DNA from: Paenibacillus sp. FSL R7-0337
Lineage (GTDB): Bacteria > Bacillota > Bacilli > Paenibacillales > Paenibacillaceae
Assembly: GCF_037969875.1 (NCBI RefSeq)
Contig: NZ_CP150218.1
Span: 1,178,001 to 1,242,000 of the forward strand
DNA: 64,000 bases
Reading direction: 5' to 3'
Position 1 is the first letter of the stretch, and every line of letters starts with the position of its first letter. The notes beneath the pieces were generated by a model. It saw nothing but the letters and a program-made list of their open reading frames with translations, had not been told where the DNA came from and made no database searches. Position numbers and translations under genes: made by a program. This document shows, one piece after another, positions 1 to 8,769 of this stretch.

Positions 1-293
1 AACAGAATCAGGGTATTGCGCAGCAGCTGCATGAACGTAGGCTCCGTAAATAACCGGATGAAATGCTTCAGGCCGACCCACTCACTCCCGGTAATTCCCT
101 GGAACGGCTGATAATTCTGGAACGCAATGATCAGCCCGCCCATGGGCAGATATTTGAAGATGATGAAATACAGCAGCCCGGGCAGGATCATCAGATACAG
201 CAGCTTGTATTTGTTCAGAGCCGTAAGAGCGCGTGCGCCTTTCCCCTTTTCTATGGTCAGATTTGGTGTTGCGGTGATGCTTGTTGCTTTCAC
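1..293 (-). CDS. LplB-type sugar ABC transporter permease, N-terminal part (cut by window edge)
   Basis: The first 97 residues of a binding-protein-dependent sugar permease are visible; the rest lies left of the window. A basic N-terminus leads into a first membrane segment (LLYLMILPGLLYFIIF), then a motif typical of LplB/YtcP-family permeases (KYLPMGGLIIAFQNY) and the start of the second periplasmic/membrane region. These proteins form half of the membrane channel of a type I importer for oligosaccharides. The start is GTG at 293, seven bases after GGAGG; the upstream ATG is followed directly by a stop. The companion permease at 572-1456 is on the opposite strand, which is unusual because the two halves normally sit head to tail. 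A cre-like site lies about 80 bases upstream. Confidence 0.88.
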   Translation of the reverse strand, partial: MKATSITATPNLTIEKGKGARALTALNKYKLLYLMILPGLLYFIIFKYLPMGGLIIAFQNYQPFQGITGSEWVGLKHFIRLFTEPTFMQLLRNTLIL

Positions 294-369
294 ATGTCAG
301 CCTCCTTTGCTCGTTCCTGTTACGATCCCAGCGTAAGAAATTTCTTACATTACGTATATAATCATTATG

Positions 370-383
370 TGATAGCGTTTACA
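370..383. promoter_or_regulatory. cre-like catabolite-response site
   Basis: TGATAGCGTTTACA matches the CcpA operator consensus TGWAANCGNTNWCA at all but one fixed position. On the minus strand it overlaps a possible -35 (TGTAAA) placed 17 bases before TATATA, so CcpA binding could block the leftward permease promoter. It lies between the two divergent permease genes and could affect both. Site match is seen; regulation is inferred. Confidence 0.6.
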
Positions 384-571
384 GAACCCGCGTGGCTGCG
401 GGATTAAGGCCGGTCAGATCTCCTCTGAGGATTATCTGCCTAGGCTAATGATTATTCTGCGGAGGCGTGCTGCACAGGGCTGGTCTGCGAACACCTCATG
501 CCCGGATTATATACGTAATTTCTGCCCCTTGTTACAGTGAAGAGGTACTGAAATACGAGGAGGATCACAGA

Positions 572-1456
572 ATGAACCATAGCTCACGTAGAAAAGAATC
601 AGTCGGCGGAAGGATCTTCACCTTCGTTAACGCAGCCATACTCGTTCTGATTGCGCTTGTCTGCTTATTGCCCTTCATCAATATCATTGCCAGCTCCTTC
701 GCTACCACCCAGGAGGTCATGGCCAAGCGGTTCATCTTATTCCCGACCACTTTCTCTCTGGATGCATACCGCTACATTCTCTCGACGCCTACCATCTTCC
801 GGGGACTCGGGGTATCCGTGGGTGTCACTATTGCAGGAACCGTAGTCAGTATGCTGCTTACCGCGCTGATGGCCTACGGCTTGTCCAGGAGATACCTGCC
901 TGCCCGCAATACGATTAACTTCATCGTCGTCTTCTCCATGCTGTTCAGCGGCGGAATGATTCCCACCTTCCTAGTCGTCAAAAGCGTCGGCCTGATCAAC
1001 TCGTACGGGTCCCTGATCTTCCCGGTTGCCGTCAATGCCTTCAACATGATTATCATGCGCAACTTCTTCCAGGCTCTGCCTGACAGTCTGGAGGAATCCG
1101 CCAAGATCGACGGAAGCAATGACTTCGGAATCTTCATGCGGATTATGCTGCCGCTCGCCCTGCCTTCCATAGCCACCATCTCCCTGTTCTACGCGGTTGC
1201 TTACTGGAACACGTACATGAACGCGATCCTCTATATGAATGATTCGGCAAAATGGCCGATCCAAGTGCTGCTGCGCCAGATCGTTATTGTCTCCAGCGGG
1301 ATGCAGGCAGAGGGAAGCTCGGTCGATATTGTGCCGCCGGCCCAGACGATCAAAATGGCGGTCATTGTCATCGCCACCGTGCCGATGCTGGCCGCTTATC
1401 CTTTTGTTCAGAAGCATTTCACCAAGGGCGCTCTGCTCGGAGCAGTCAAAGGCTGA
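572..1456 (+). CDS. LplC-type sugar ABC transporter permease
   Basis: A 294-residue inner-membrane permease of the CUT1/MalG type, usual length for LplC/YtcP homologues. After a short basic N-terminus come six predicted membrane segments, the first at about residues 15-40. The conserved EAA loop that docks the ATPase is seen around residues 195-220 (EESAKIDGSNDFGIFMRI, then LPLALPS). The chosen ATG has GAGGAGG eight bases upstream; an open frame reaches back to 467 but that extension has no ribosome site. It would pair with the divergent LplB half and an external binding protein and ATPase not present here. The neighbouring AraC-type regulator points to a specific plant or microbial oligosaccharide as substrate. 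Confidence 0.9.
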   Translation: MNHSSRRKESVGGRIFTFVNAAILVLIALVCLLPFINIIASSFATTQEVMAKRFILFPTTFSLDAYRYILSTPTIFRGLGVSVGVTIAGTVVSMLLTALMAYGLSRRYLPARNTINFIVVFSMLFSGGMIPTFLVVKSVGLINSYGSLIFPVAVNAFNMIIMRNFFQALPDSLEESAKIDGSNDFGIFMRIMLPLALPSIATISLFYAVAYWNTYMNAILYMNDSAKWPIQVLLRQIVIVSSGMQAEGSSVDIVPPAQTIKMAVIVIATVPMLAAYPFVQKHFTKGALLGAVKG

Positions 1457-1495
1457 CGGTCCGCCGTTCAGCTTCCATCCAAAAATATAGAACAT

Positions 1496-1543
1496 ATGCA
1501 GAAACGGTACCGCCTTGAAGCAAGGACGGTACCGTTTCTGCAT
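1496..1543. terminator. Long perfect hairpin between convergent genes; member of a GCAGAAACGG repeat family
   Basis: Two 17-base arms (ATGCAGAAACGGTACCG and its exact complement) flank a centre that itself can pair (CCTTG/CAAGG). It sits between the convergent permease and AraC-regulator genes, so it probably ends transcription from both sides. Its outer arm shares GCAGAAACGG with hairpins at 5861-5916 and 63969-64000. Confidence 0.8.
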
Positions 1544-1598
1544 GACCCCTGATACAAGCTCCTAAGCCAATATCCCCTATTCCCGCTAAAATCAACCA

Positions 1599-3842
1599 CT
1601 ACTCGCCCTGCTTCAGCTTCCGGTAAGCGCCAGGCGTAACCTGCTCCTTCTTACGGAAGGAACGGATGAAATTCTGCGGATTATGATACTGCAGCCGTTC
1701 GGCAATCTCCTTGATCGTCATATCCGTCTCCGTCAGCCACCGTTTGGCCATCTCCAGGCGGTAGTTCATGAGGTATTCGCTGAAGGCGGTGCCGTACTCT
1801 TTTTTGAAGATGCTGCTTAGATAATTCGGATTGTAATGAAGCCGCTCGCCGATCCCCTCCAGCGTAAGCTCACGGTCATATTCCGCGTGCACAATGTCGG
1901 TGATCTTATCCGAGAGACAGCGGAACTGCTGGCTGGTCTTGTCCTTCATGCTGTACATCATGGGGTAAATAACCTCCTGCACCAGCATCCGCTCCATCTC
2001 TTCGGGATTCCGGATGTCCAGCAGGCGGTGATACAGCTTATTGTTATCCTGTGTCAACAGGACGCTAACTCCCAGATGCTGTTCGAGCTGGATCAGGTTA
2101 TTCACGAGCCGCACCAGCATGACCTCGAATTTCAGAGTGCTCTTGTTCTTGCCCATCAGCTCCGCCAGGAACGGATAGAGCGCAGCGGTGACCTGCTCCT
2201 TATCCCCCAGCCGGATGGCATTGAACAATTGCGTCTCCAGCTCTGCCGGATAATGCAGCGACACCGGACCGGAGACGACCATGGATATATCCTCATAGAA
2301 GATAATCGATTCCTTACCCAGATTCAGCCGCTGATGCAGGGCCTGCTTGCTCATCTCCCCGGCTTCCTTACTCTCTAACAGATTGCTGTAAAAGTTGCTG
2401 ATGCCGATACTGATCGACACCTTAAGATAATCGCGCACCGCCTTCAGCAGGGCTGCCGCATAATCAGTCACTTCCTTGTTCATCCCGGCATCACTGTACC
2501 CGGCGAAGGTCAGGATCGTGGCCTGGGTATCATCATTCAGGATAATAGGCAGCAGCCGGTGCCCAGGCGGGATTAGCTCCTCCACCATCTTATTGACGGC
2601 AAGCAGCAGGACATCCTTGTCCGAAGCCTCCCGGCCGCCCAGACTGTCCAGCTGAATCAGCATCGCCGCATATCGGCGCTTCTCTGACAGGCTGTACCCG
2701 AACCGGAGCAGACTCTGCTCCAGCTCCTCTGCCGAGACGCGGCTGCGGAACAGATTAAGGATCAACTGTGTCTCTAGCCGGGGCATTTCCGATTCGATCA
2801 GACTCTCAAGCGAAGCCTTCTCCGAGATCATCGTATCAATAGAATGCCGGATATATTCCAGCTCATTCCTGGAATTCATCTGCGGAATAACCGGCAGACT
2901 GCGCTTGAGCTGCTCAATCGGCTTGGTGAAATATTGGGAGATCATATAAGCCACCACCCAGATCAGGAGAATCAACAGCAGCCCCATCGCGGAGATCCCG
3001 AACTTGGTCATCTCCAGAGAGCGGGTAATCTCCGCCTGATCCAGTACAGTCAGATAAATCCAGTTATTATACGAGGACTTGGCATAGATAAGCTTAAGGC
3101 TGTCACGGCCGGAGATCTCCTGTTGGACCGTCCCCTTGTCCTCCATGGAATTGATCGTTCCGGCAAGCCGACCGAATTGCTCCGGGGCTAACAGCCCCTT
3201 GCCAGGATCGGTTTCATACATCAGTTCTCCATGCTTGTTCAAAATGTAGACGTAGGCATCCTCCTCGCTCTTCATCGTGGCATTCAGGGTATGTAATGAA
3301 ATGTCGGATAAGGCAATCGCCTGCTTCTTACTGGAGAACACCGGCAGTGTATTCACGAACCGGATGCCCTTGTCCGTCTTCATCCAGAAGAGGCTCTGCT
3401 CCTGATTCTCAATATACTGCTCCCGGAGCTGCTGGACCTCTTCGGCACTGAGATTGCTGAGCTTCTCATTCAGGATCTGCCAGTTCTGCACCAGACTGAT
3501 CAGCGAATATTCCGTCCCTTCAGCCGCCATGGAGGCGATATAATTCAGCTGCGAGTTCACATTCCGGTAAGCGATGAAGTCTTGCTCAGTAATGGGATGG
3601 GTCACAACCTCCTGAAAAGAGCTGGTGGTGCTATAGGTGTTGAACGCATATTCTATCGTTTGGATCTTATGCTCCAGATTGTTCTTGATCTGCTCGATAT
3701 AGCTCTGCTTGCTGCTGGAGAACCGCTCGACCACTGAATCGATGGTACTGATGTAGATATAGCTTCCGAAGCCGACCACCAGTCCCACGCCCAGAATTAA
3801 TATAGGAATAAAGATGCTGTAGAACATTCTTCCTTTGCTCAT
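1599..3842 (-). CDS. Membrane-anchored AraC-family regulator (YesS/YtdP type)
   Basis: A 747-residue one-component regulator. Residues about 8-30 form a membrane segment, residues about 35-285 an extracytoplasmic sensing region, and residues about 285-305 a second membrane segment. A cytoplasmic linker follows, and the last ~95 residues carry the two AraC helix-turn-helix motifs (LTLEGIGERLHYNPNYLSSI, then MTIKEIAERLQYHNPQNFIR). Length and layout match Bacillus YesS and YtdP. Such proteins usually activate neighbouring sugar-importer and glycosidase genes on sensing an oligosaccharide outside the cell. The gene is convergent with the LplC-type permease, so it most likely controls this transporter. 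Start ATG 3842 follows AAAGGGG. Confidence 0.88.
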   Translation of the reverse strand: MSKGRMFYSIFIPILILGVGLVVGFGSYIYISTIDSVVERFSSSKQSYIEQIKNNLEHKIQTIEYAFNTYSTTSSFQEVVTHPITEQDFIAYRNVNSQLNYIASMAAEGTEYSLISLVQNWQILNEKLSNLSAEEVQQLREQYIENQEQSLFWMKTDKGIRFVNTLPVFSSKKQAIALSDISLHTLNATMKSEEDAYVYILNKHGELMYETDPGKGLLAPEQFGRLAGTINSMEDKGTVQQEISGRDSLKLIYAKSSYNNWIYLTVLDQAEITRSLEMTKFGISAMGLLLILLIWVVAYMISQYFTKPIEQLKRSLPVIPQMNSRNELEYIRHSIDTMISEKASLESLIESEMPRLETQLILNLFRSRVSAEELEQSLLRFGYSLSEKRRYAAMLIQLDSLGGREASDKDVLLLAVNKMVEELIPPGHRLLPIILNDDTQATILTFAGYSDAGMNKEVTDYAAALLKAVRDYLKVSISIGISNFYSNLLESKEAGEMSKQALHQRLNLGKESIIFYEDISMVVSGPVSLHYPAELETQLFNAIRLGDKEQVTAALYPFLAELMGKNKSTLKFEVMLVRLVNNLIQLEQHLGVSVLLTQDNNKLYHRLLDIRNPEEMERMLVQEVIYPMMYSMKDKTSQQFRCLSDKITDIVHAEYDRELTLEGIGERLHYNPNYLSSIFKKEYGTAFSEYLMNYRLEMAKRWLTETDMTIKEIAERLQYHNPQNFIRSFRKKEQVTPGAYRKLKQGE

Positions 3843-3963
3843 TGTGTTTCCCCTTTGATTTGATAGACTCCATTAAATTATAGCGTTTTCATGAATGCGG
3901 TTCCATGATTATTTTCACGTGTGCAATTTGCAGATCTCCCGGTGAATATCATCTGCACAGCTG

Positions 3964-3994
3964 AAAAACCGGACCAGCGATAGGCTGATCCGGT
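3964..3994 (-). terminator. Rho-independent terminator
   Basis: Arms ACCGGACCAGC and GCTGATCCGGT (one mismatch) are followed on the minus strand by five T. It lies just after the minus-strand gene ending at 4025. Confidence 0.8.
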
Positions 3995-4024
3995 CCTTTC
4001 ACATCCTGGGGCTATGAGCCTTGC

Positions 4025-4393
4025 TTAGAGTAACGAAATCGCCAGCAGCTCGAACAAGACCAGCGGCATAATCACATTGCTGTTCACCGTACCGGGGTAC
4101 GGGTAGCCCGGGCCAGGATATCCTGGACCAGGATAAGGCTTATAGTATGGGTTGTAATATCCGCGGCCCATATCCGTGGCTATGGTTACAGCCAGGTACA
4201 TATGCTTGCTGTCCATACCGGCAATCGTACCCTCATGCATCTGACCGTCAAGGGTCTGCACCTGCACTTTGTGATTCAGATACGGCTTACAAGACTGGTG
4301 AAGCGAATCGCGGACCCCGTTCAGATGCTGAACCACCGCCGGGTCTGCCTGATAGATTACCGACGTTTGCTGGCCGGAAGAAGTTGTCGACAT
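4025..4393 (-). CDS. Unknown small protein with Sm-like stretch and Pro/Gly/Tyr-rich tail
   Basis: A 122-residue protein that I cannot name. Residues about 20-75 contain HKVQVQTLDGQMHEGTIAG, which reads like the strand-turn-strand of an Sm/LSm-type barrel. A low-complexity segment of PGPGY/PYP repeats follows, and the last ~17 residues are hydrophobic (IMPLVLFELLAISLL). The tail could insert in a membrane or pack in a spore or coat layer. No signal peptide is seen. ATG 4393 follows GGAGGT at good spacing, so the longer frame to 4438 is not used here. The gene stands alone with its own terminator. The Sm-like reading is inference from pattern only. Confidence 0.7.
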   Translation of the reverse strand: MSTTSSGQQTSVIYQADPAVVQHLNGVRDSLHQSCKPYLNHKVQVQTLDGQMHEGTIAGMDSKHMYLAVTIATDMGRGYYNPYYKPYPGPGYPGPGYPYPGTVNSNVIMPLVLFELLAISLL

Positions 4394-4503
4394 AAGTGGT
4401 TGACCTCCGTGTAATTGGATTTGCTTCATACTATGCACCTGCCCAGTCCGGTGTGCCTAGCCTGCTTCCCGCCGTTCATACTATCCGCATACTCAGACCA
4501 AAC

Positions 4504-4534
4504 AGCCGTACACCGGAAAGTCCGGTATACGGCT
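4504..4534 (-). terminator. Hairpin downstream of degV-family gene
   Basis: Arms AGCCGTACACCGGA and TCCGGTATACGGCT pair with one mismatch around AAG. It lies 40 bases past the end of the minus-strand gene that stops at 4575. The T-run is weak, so strength is uncertain. Confidence 0.6.
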
Positions 4535-4574
4535 TAGTGATCACTACTATACCAGTGCTGTGCGTTCAGAACAC

Positions 4575-5414
4575 TTAAAAAGCCACGCCGATCCCGCCCT
4601 GCCCGGCATAGGTTCCCATCACGGGTCCCATCGTGGACAGCAGAACCTCCTTGAAGGGATGCTTCTCCAGAATACGCCGCTTGATCTCCAGCGCCAGCGT
4701 CTCACAATTGCTATGCACAATGGCGATTACCGCCTGCTCATAATCATGCTGCTTCTGGTCCAGCTTGGCCAGCAGATGAGTCAGTGCCTTGGGCAGTCCG
4801 CGCGTCTTCTCGACCACTTCAACGATACCCTCGTCGCTGATCTTCAGGAGCAGCTTAATGTTCAGCACTGAAGCCACAGCGCCGGAGATCCGGCTCAGCC
4901 GTCCGCCCTTGATCACATTTTCCAGGGTGTCCAGTGTGAAGTACGCAGTCGTCTCTTCGACCTTGCTTAGCACTCTGTCCTTCAGTTCAGCCAGACTTGC
5001 TGCGGTGAGTGACCATTTGGCCGCCATAGCGACAATCAGGGTCAAGCCGCCGGAGAAGAGCTTGGAATCTATAATTTCAATCGCATTCGGATGTCCTTCT
5101 TCCTCGTACATCTCCTTGGCAATCATTGCGGTCTGATAAGTACTGCTAATATTAGAGGACATGCAGATGACCAGAATGTCAGTGCCTGCTTCCACTTGCT
5201 TGAAGCTGTCCAGGAAGGTCTGCGGACTCGGGCTTGCAGTCGTAGGCAACTCCTTCGATTCATGCATTTTGTCATAGAAATCCTTGGCATTCATATCATC
5301 CGGCATCAGCTCATGGCCGAAATGGACCGGCAAATGAACAATGGAGATGTCATACTGCTTCGTGTATTCAGGGGGTAGATCCGAACCGCTATCCGTTATT
5401 ATCTTGATGGGCAT
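4575..5414 (-). CDS. DegV family fatty-acid-binding protein
   Basis: A 279-residue protein of full family length. It opens with the DegV hallmark IITDSGSDLPPEY and shows the other typical blocks: TTASPSPQTFLDSFK near residue 58, the DILVICMSSNISSTYQTA segment near 79, and the ISGAVASVLNIKLLLKI block near 175. DegV/FakB proteins bind a fatty acid and present it to the FakA kinase for entry into phospholipid synthesis; FakA is not in the window. The start ATG at 5414 follows AAAGGAGAG. The gene appears monocistronic. Confidence 0.93.
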   Translation of the reverse strand: MPIKIITDSGSDLPPEYTKQYDISIVHLPVHFGHELMPDDMNAKDFYDKMHESKELPTTASPSPQTFLDSFKQVEAGTDILVICMSSNISSTYQTAMIAKEMYEEEGHPNAIEIIDSKLFSGGLTLIVAMAAKWSLTAASLAELKDRVLSKVEETTAYFTLDTLENVIKGGRLSRISGAVASVLNIKLLLKISDEGIVEVVEKTRGLPKALTHLLAKLDQKQHDYEQAVIAIVHSNCETLALEIKRRILEKHPFKEVLLSTMGPVMGTYAGQGGIGVAF

Positions 5415-5565
5415 CAGAATGCTCTCCTTTCAATTCTATACCATTATAGTTACCCTTTCCGGAGATCGATAGTACAATTTATAACTTGTCAAAATCGGAG
5501 TTTTGTGCTTAGTCCTAGTTGTGATATGGTTGAAGCATATGGTTACAGAAATGGAGTGTACTTAG

Positions 5566-5793
5566 ATGAGCAAGAATAGAGTATGGAACCGCGGCAAGCA
5601 TAATGGTGCCGGCCTGTCCAAGAAAACCCCGGCTGCCGTGGACACGGACAGCAGCGCAGAGTCTGCTCCGGCAGAGGAGACACAAGCTGAGGTTATTAAC
5701 GAGCGGATTGATACGGTCAAGCCGATGAACCGCAGCAACTGGGTCACCCGGCCCGCCCGTGTGAAGCCGCAGAACCCGGAGCGTAAGAATTAA
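5566..5793 (+). CDS. Small hydrophilic protein of unknown function
   Basis: A 75-residue, highly charged protein with no signal peptide, membrane segment or recognisable domain; it looks largely disordered, with an Ala/Glu-rich middle and basic ends. GGAG nine bases before the ATG and a following hairpin (5861-5916) support it as a real gene. It is flanked by a divergent degV-family gene on the left and a convergent phosphotransferase gene on the right. Confidence 0.6.
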   Translation: MSKNRVWNRGKHNGAGLSKKTPAAVDTDSSAESAPAEETQAEVINERIDTVKPMNRSNWVTRPARVKPQNPERKN

Positions 5794-5860
5794 GCAGCTT
5801 AATGGCTGAAATGCTTCTCATTCTATGGGAGCATATTTACTCCTCAACCTTTCTTATCAT

Positions 5861-5916
5861 GCAAGCAGAAATGGCTACGCCGTCCTTAAGAGGATAGCGT
5901 AGCCGTTTCTGCTTGC
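5861..5916. terminator. Long hairpin, second member of the GCAGAAACGG repeat family
   Basis: Two 20-base arms (GCAAGCAGAAATGGCTACGC and its complement with one G-T pair) enclose a 16-base centre. It lies between convergent genes and probably terminates both. The outer arm is the same as in the hairpins at 1496-1543 and 63969-64000, while inner bases differ. Confidence 0.8.
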
Positions 5917-5976
5917 ACTGGTTGGTTGGAGAACGTAGTGCTTGTGAGGACGGGAAATATCCAAGCGGGGTATCAG

Positions 5977-6846
5977 CTACAACGATTCAGACAGACTATC
6001 CGGCAAATACCGGTTCTCCCGTATTAGCGTCCGCATCACCTTCAGCGTGTTCCGCTGCACCGGGACACCCGTTGTCCGGTGCAGCTGAAGCCAGCGCAGA
6101 GCAGCCAGTGCCTCGAACAGCTCCAGCTCTGCCGGGCTATAACTGCTTGTGGCGGCAAAAGCTGACCGGTAGACGCTGGCATTCCGCTCCGACAAATACA
6201 CTCTAAAGAGCAGAATAGACCACGCAATATCATACCTCGGATCGCCAAGCTGGACATTGGTCCAATCGATGATAGTGAATGTCCCCGAAGCCTCCAGAAT
6301 ATTGCCCAGATGATAATCACCATGAATAAGCTGGTGAGAGGTCAGCTTGGCCTGCTCCGCCAGCTCCTGCGCCAGCGTTCGGATCTCCGGCTGCTCTGCC
6401 CAGGCAGGGAAGAAGTAATCTGCGAAATCATATGCAGGAACCTTCAAGCTGCTGGAAGAATCGATCTCCATCTTATGTACATTAAGCAGATTGGCTGCTA
6501 TCGCTGTAAGGCTATCCGCATTTACCTTCTTAACAGGTATACCATCGAAGCTGGTTAACAGCACCTGATGACCCTCAGCGTCGAGCCCCCAAGCATACGG
6601 CCGTGAGACCGCGCATCCCTGCCGGAACAGCTGCTCCAGCACTTGATACTGGATCGAGATGTCCGGCCGGGACTCACGGTTCCAAATTTTCAGCACAAGC
6701 TTCGTATCCGGCAGTGTAATTCTATGTACTTCGGCTTCCAACCCGCCCTTCATCTGTGTTACGGCCGCCTCTTCCAGCCTTGCTATTAGGCCTTCACTAT
6801 CTGCGCCCTGCTCCTGCCAGCGGATACCGTTCAGAATCTTATTCAT
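5977..6846 (-). CDS. Aminoglycoside phosphotransferase (APH)-fold protein
   Basis: A 289-residue kinase-like protein. The APH catalytic signature HGDYHLGNIL lies near residue 195, and the metal-binding aspartate of IIDWTN follows about 18 residues later. The N-terminal lobe shows a KIWNRE stretch that probably holds the ATP-contacting lysine. Proteins of this size and pattern phosphorylate small hydroxylated molecules, and the substrate cannot be told from sequence, so a resistance role should not be assumed. ATG 6846 follows AAAGGGG; the frame is open to 7110 but the extension overlaps the divergent hydrolase gene and lacks a ribosome site. Confidence 0.85.
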   Translation of the reverse strand: MNKILNGIRWQEQGADSEGLIARLEEAAVTQMKGGLEAEVHRITLPDTKLVLKIWNRESRPDISIQYQVLEQLFRQGCAVSRPYAWGLDAEGHQVLLTSFDGIPVKKVNADSLTAIAANLLNVHKMEIDSSSSLKVPAYDFADYFFPAWAEQPEIRTLAQELAEQAKLTSHQLIHGDYHLGNILEASGTFTIIDWTNVQLGDPRYDIAWSILLFRVYLSERNASVYRSAFAATSSYSPAELELFEALAALRWLQLHRTTGVPVQRNTLKVMRTLIRENRYLPDSLSESL

Positions 6847-6963
6847 AATATTGTATTCCCCTTTCGTATGAATGACCAGCCTAAGCCAGTCTTCTAGGCA
6901 CTTTCCCCAGCATGCTGAATACAATGAGGCAAACAGACAACTCCAGTAAATGAGGGAAGCGAA

Positions 6964-7773
6964 ATGGAACATTGGATCAGAGTAGAACCGAACGTGAAGA
7001 TCTATGTCAATGATATCAATCCACAAGGCAGTAAAACCATCCTGTTCATTCACGGCTGGCCTGCGAACCACCAGATGTTCGAGTATCAATACAACCAGCT
7101 GGTACCTCAAGGGTATCGCTGTATTGGCCTTGACATGAGGGGCTTCGGCAAATCAGATAAACCGCTGGGCCGATACGATTACAACCGTCTCGCTGATGAT
7201 ATCCGCTGCGTAATCGGCGCCTTAGGGCTGAGCAATATTACGCTGGGCGGGCATTCTACCGGCGGGGCTGTCGCGATCCGTTATATGGCACGGCATAAGG
7301 GATACGGAGTCTCCAAGCTGGCCCTATTCGCTTCGGCAGCCCCCAGTCTGATTCAGCGGCCGGGCTTCCCTTACGGAACAACCAGAGAAGTTATAGAGCA
7401 GATTATTAAGTCAACTTATGAGGACCGGCCTAAGATGCTGCAGGATTTCGGCAAGATTTTCTTCTATCACCAAGTCTCTCCGGCGTTCTCGGACTGGTTC
7501 TTCCTCTTAGGACTAGAGGCGGCTAGCTGGTCCACTATCGCTGTCTCTGAGGCTTGGCTGCAAGAAGAGCTATTCCTGGATCTCCCCCAAATTTATGTAC
7601 CTACGCTGATTCTTCACGGTATCCATGATCAGGTCTGCTTGTACCCGCTTGCGGAAGCGCAGCACCAAGGGATCAGGAATTCAGTACTTATTCCGTTTGA
7701 GAACAGCGGACACGGATTATTCTATGACGAACGGGAGCGGTTCAACCGGGAGCTGTCGCGGTTCGCCCAGTAG
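6964..7773 (+). CDS. Alpha/beta hydrolase (chloroperoxidase/esterase-like)
   Basis: A 269-residue cytoplasmic hydrolase. The oxyanion-hole motif FIHGWPANHQ lies near residue 28, DMRGFGKSDKP near 58, and the nucleophile elbow GHSTGG near 95. The acid is probably the Asp in HGIHDQV near 220, and the base is the His in SGHGLFYDERE near 250. The HGWP and DMRGFGKSD pattern is typical of non-haem chloroperoxidase-like esterases. Start ATG 6964 follows GAGGGAAGCGAA. It is divergent from the APH gene and ends at a shared terminator with the convergent UPF0173 gene. Confidence 0.88.
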   Translation: MEHWIRVEPNVKIYVNDINPQGSKTILFIHGWPANHQMFEYQYNQLVPQGYRCIGLDMRGFGKSDKPLGRYDYNRLADDIRCVIGALGLSNITLGGHSTGGAVAIRYMARHKGYGVSKLALFASAAPSLIQRPGFPYGTTREVIEQIIKSTYEDRPKMLQDFGKIFFYHQVSPAFSDWFFLLGLEAASWSTIAVSEAWLQEELFLDLPQIYVPTLILHGIHDQVCLYPLAEAQHQGIRNSVLIPFENSGHGLFYDERERFNRELSRFAQ

Positions 7774-7791
7774 ATTATATGCATAACCTGA

Positions 7792-7839
7792 ACAGGACTG
7801 CTCCAAAAGCCATGAAATAGCGATTTGGGGCAGCCCTGT
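7792..7839. terminator. Bidirectional hairpin terminator
   Basis: Arms ACAGGACTGCTCCAAA and TTTGGGGCAGCCCTGT pair with two imperfect positions around a 16-base loop, between the convergent hydrolase and UPF0173 genes. Confidence 0.65.
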
Positions 7840-7877
7840 GGTTAATGCAGAAATTATACGGCGGCTAGAGGGGATCG

Positions 7878-8564
7878 CTACAGCTCCAGCGTCTCTCCAT
7901 AGCCAAGCGCCGTGCCGCGGATTCCCGCCTCTTCCAGCGCCTGAACGAAGGCCCCTACATCCTGGCGGATCGGCGGGAAGGTATTATGGTGAACCGGAAG
8001 TACCTGTCTTGCTCCCAGCCATTTCGCCGCGATAAGCGCATGCTCCGGCCCCATGGTGAAATGTCCACCGATGGGCAGGATCGCGAGATCGATGTCATAC
8101 AGCTCCCCGAACATTTTCAAGTCGCCGAACAGCCCTGTATCCCCTGCATGCAGTACCGTGTGTCCGTCCGCCTCAATAATGAAGCCCGCCGGTGTGCCGC
8201 CATAGATACTACGTCCGTCTTCGAGGGTGATGCTTGAGGTATGGAAGGCATGGATCATCGTCGCCTTGGCGAACCCCAGATCTACCGTTCCCCCGATGTT
8301 CATGCCAATCGTCTGTGCGCCTTGGGATTCAAGGTAACCCGCCAGCTCCACAATCGCTACAATCGGCACATCATTGCGCTTAGCAATCGGTGCGGCATCC
8401 AGCATATGGTCCATATGGGCATGCGTCAGCAGCACCGCATCGGTCTTAATCTCCTCTACAGTCGTCACCGCCGCCGGATTACCGCTAATGAACGGGTCGA
8501 TGATCAGCGATTTGCCGTTGACCTCAATTTGAACACAGGAATGGCCGTGGAAGGTAATTTTCAT
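7878..8564 (-). CDS. ytkL: UPF0173 metal-dependent hydrolase (YtkL-like)
   Basis: A 228-residue metallo-beta-lactamase-fold protein of standard length. Zinc ligands are seen in GHSCVQIE near residue 7, LLTHAHMDHMLDA near 45 (HxHxDH), HAGDTG near 138 and PVHHNTFP near 192. The family is well conserved in Bacilli but its substrate is not established; a housekeeping hydrolase role is the usual annotation. ATG 8564 follows GAGGAGAGG. Symbol given by family resemblance to Bacillus YtkL. Confidence 0.9.
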   Translation of the reverse strand: MKITFHGHSCVQIEVNGKSLIIDPFISGNPAAVTTVEEIKTDAVLLTHAHMDHMLDAAPIAKRNDVPIVAIVELAGYLESQGAQTIGMNIGGTVDLGFAKATMIHAFHTSSITLEDGRSIYGGTPAGFIIEADGHTVLHAGDTGLFGDLKMFGELYDIDLAILPIGGHFTMGPEHALIAAKWLGARQVLPVHHNTFPPIRQDVGAFVQALEEAGIRGTALGYGETLEL

Positions 8565-8769
8565 AGAATTCCTCTCCTCTTCATGATTAGATTTTAATAA
8601 GTCCTTAGGAATGAATCGTGCAAAAACCCAAGGTTTACGTTACAATGACACCAAGTTGATCTACATCCAAATCCAGCAGTGCGATTGACGAATATAACAT
8701 AAATAATAACGTTCGTTGGTTTTTATGATATATCTATTCCTGCCAGCTGTCAAGAGAGGTGTGAAGAAG

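Noticed and set aside
467..571. N-terminal extension of the LplC-type permease frame
   Set aside because: No ribosome site before 467, and the extension does not look like a permease start; ATG 572 has a strong site.
971..1543. Long minus-strand frame inside the permease gene
   Set aside because: Antisense shadow: His/Arg/Asp-rich composition and no ribosome site.
5917..5976. Possible small RNA after the hairpin
   Set aside because: No promoter pattern or second structure beyond the terminator.
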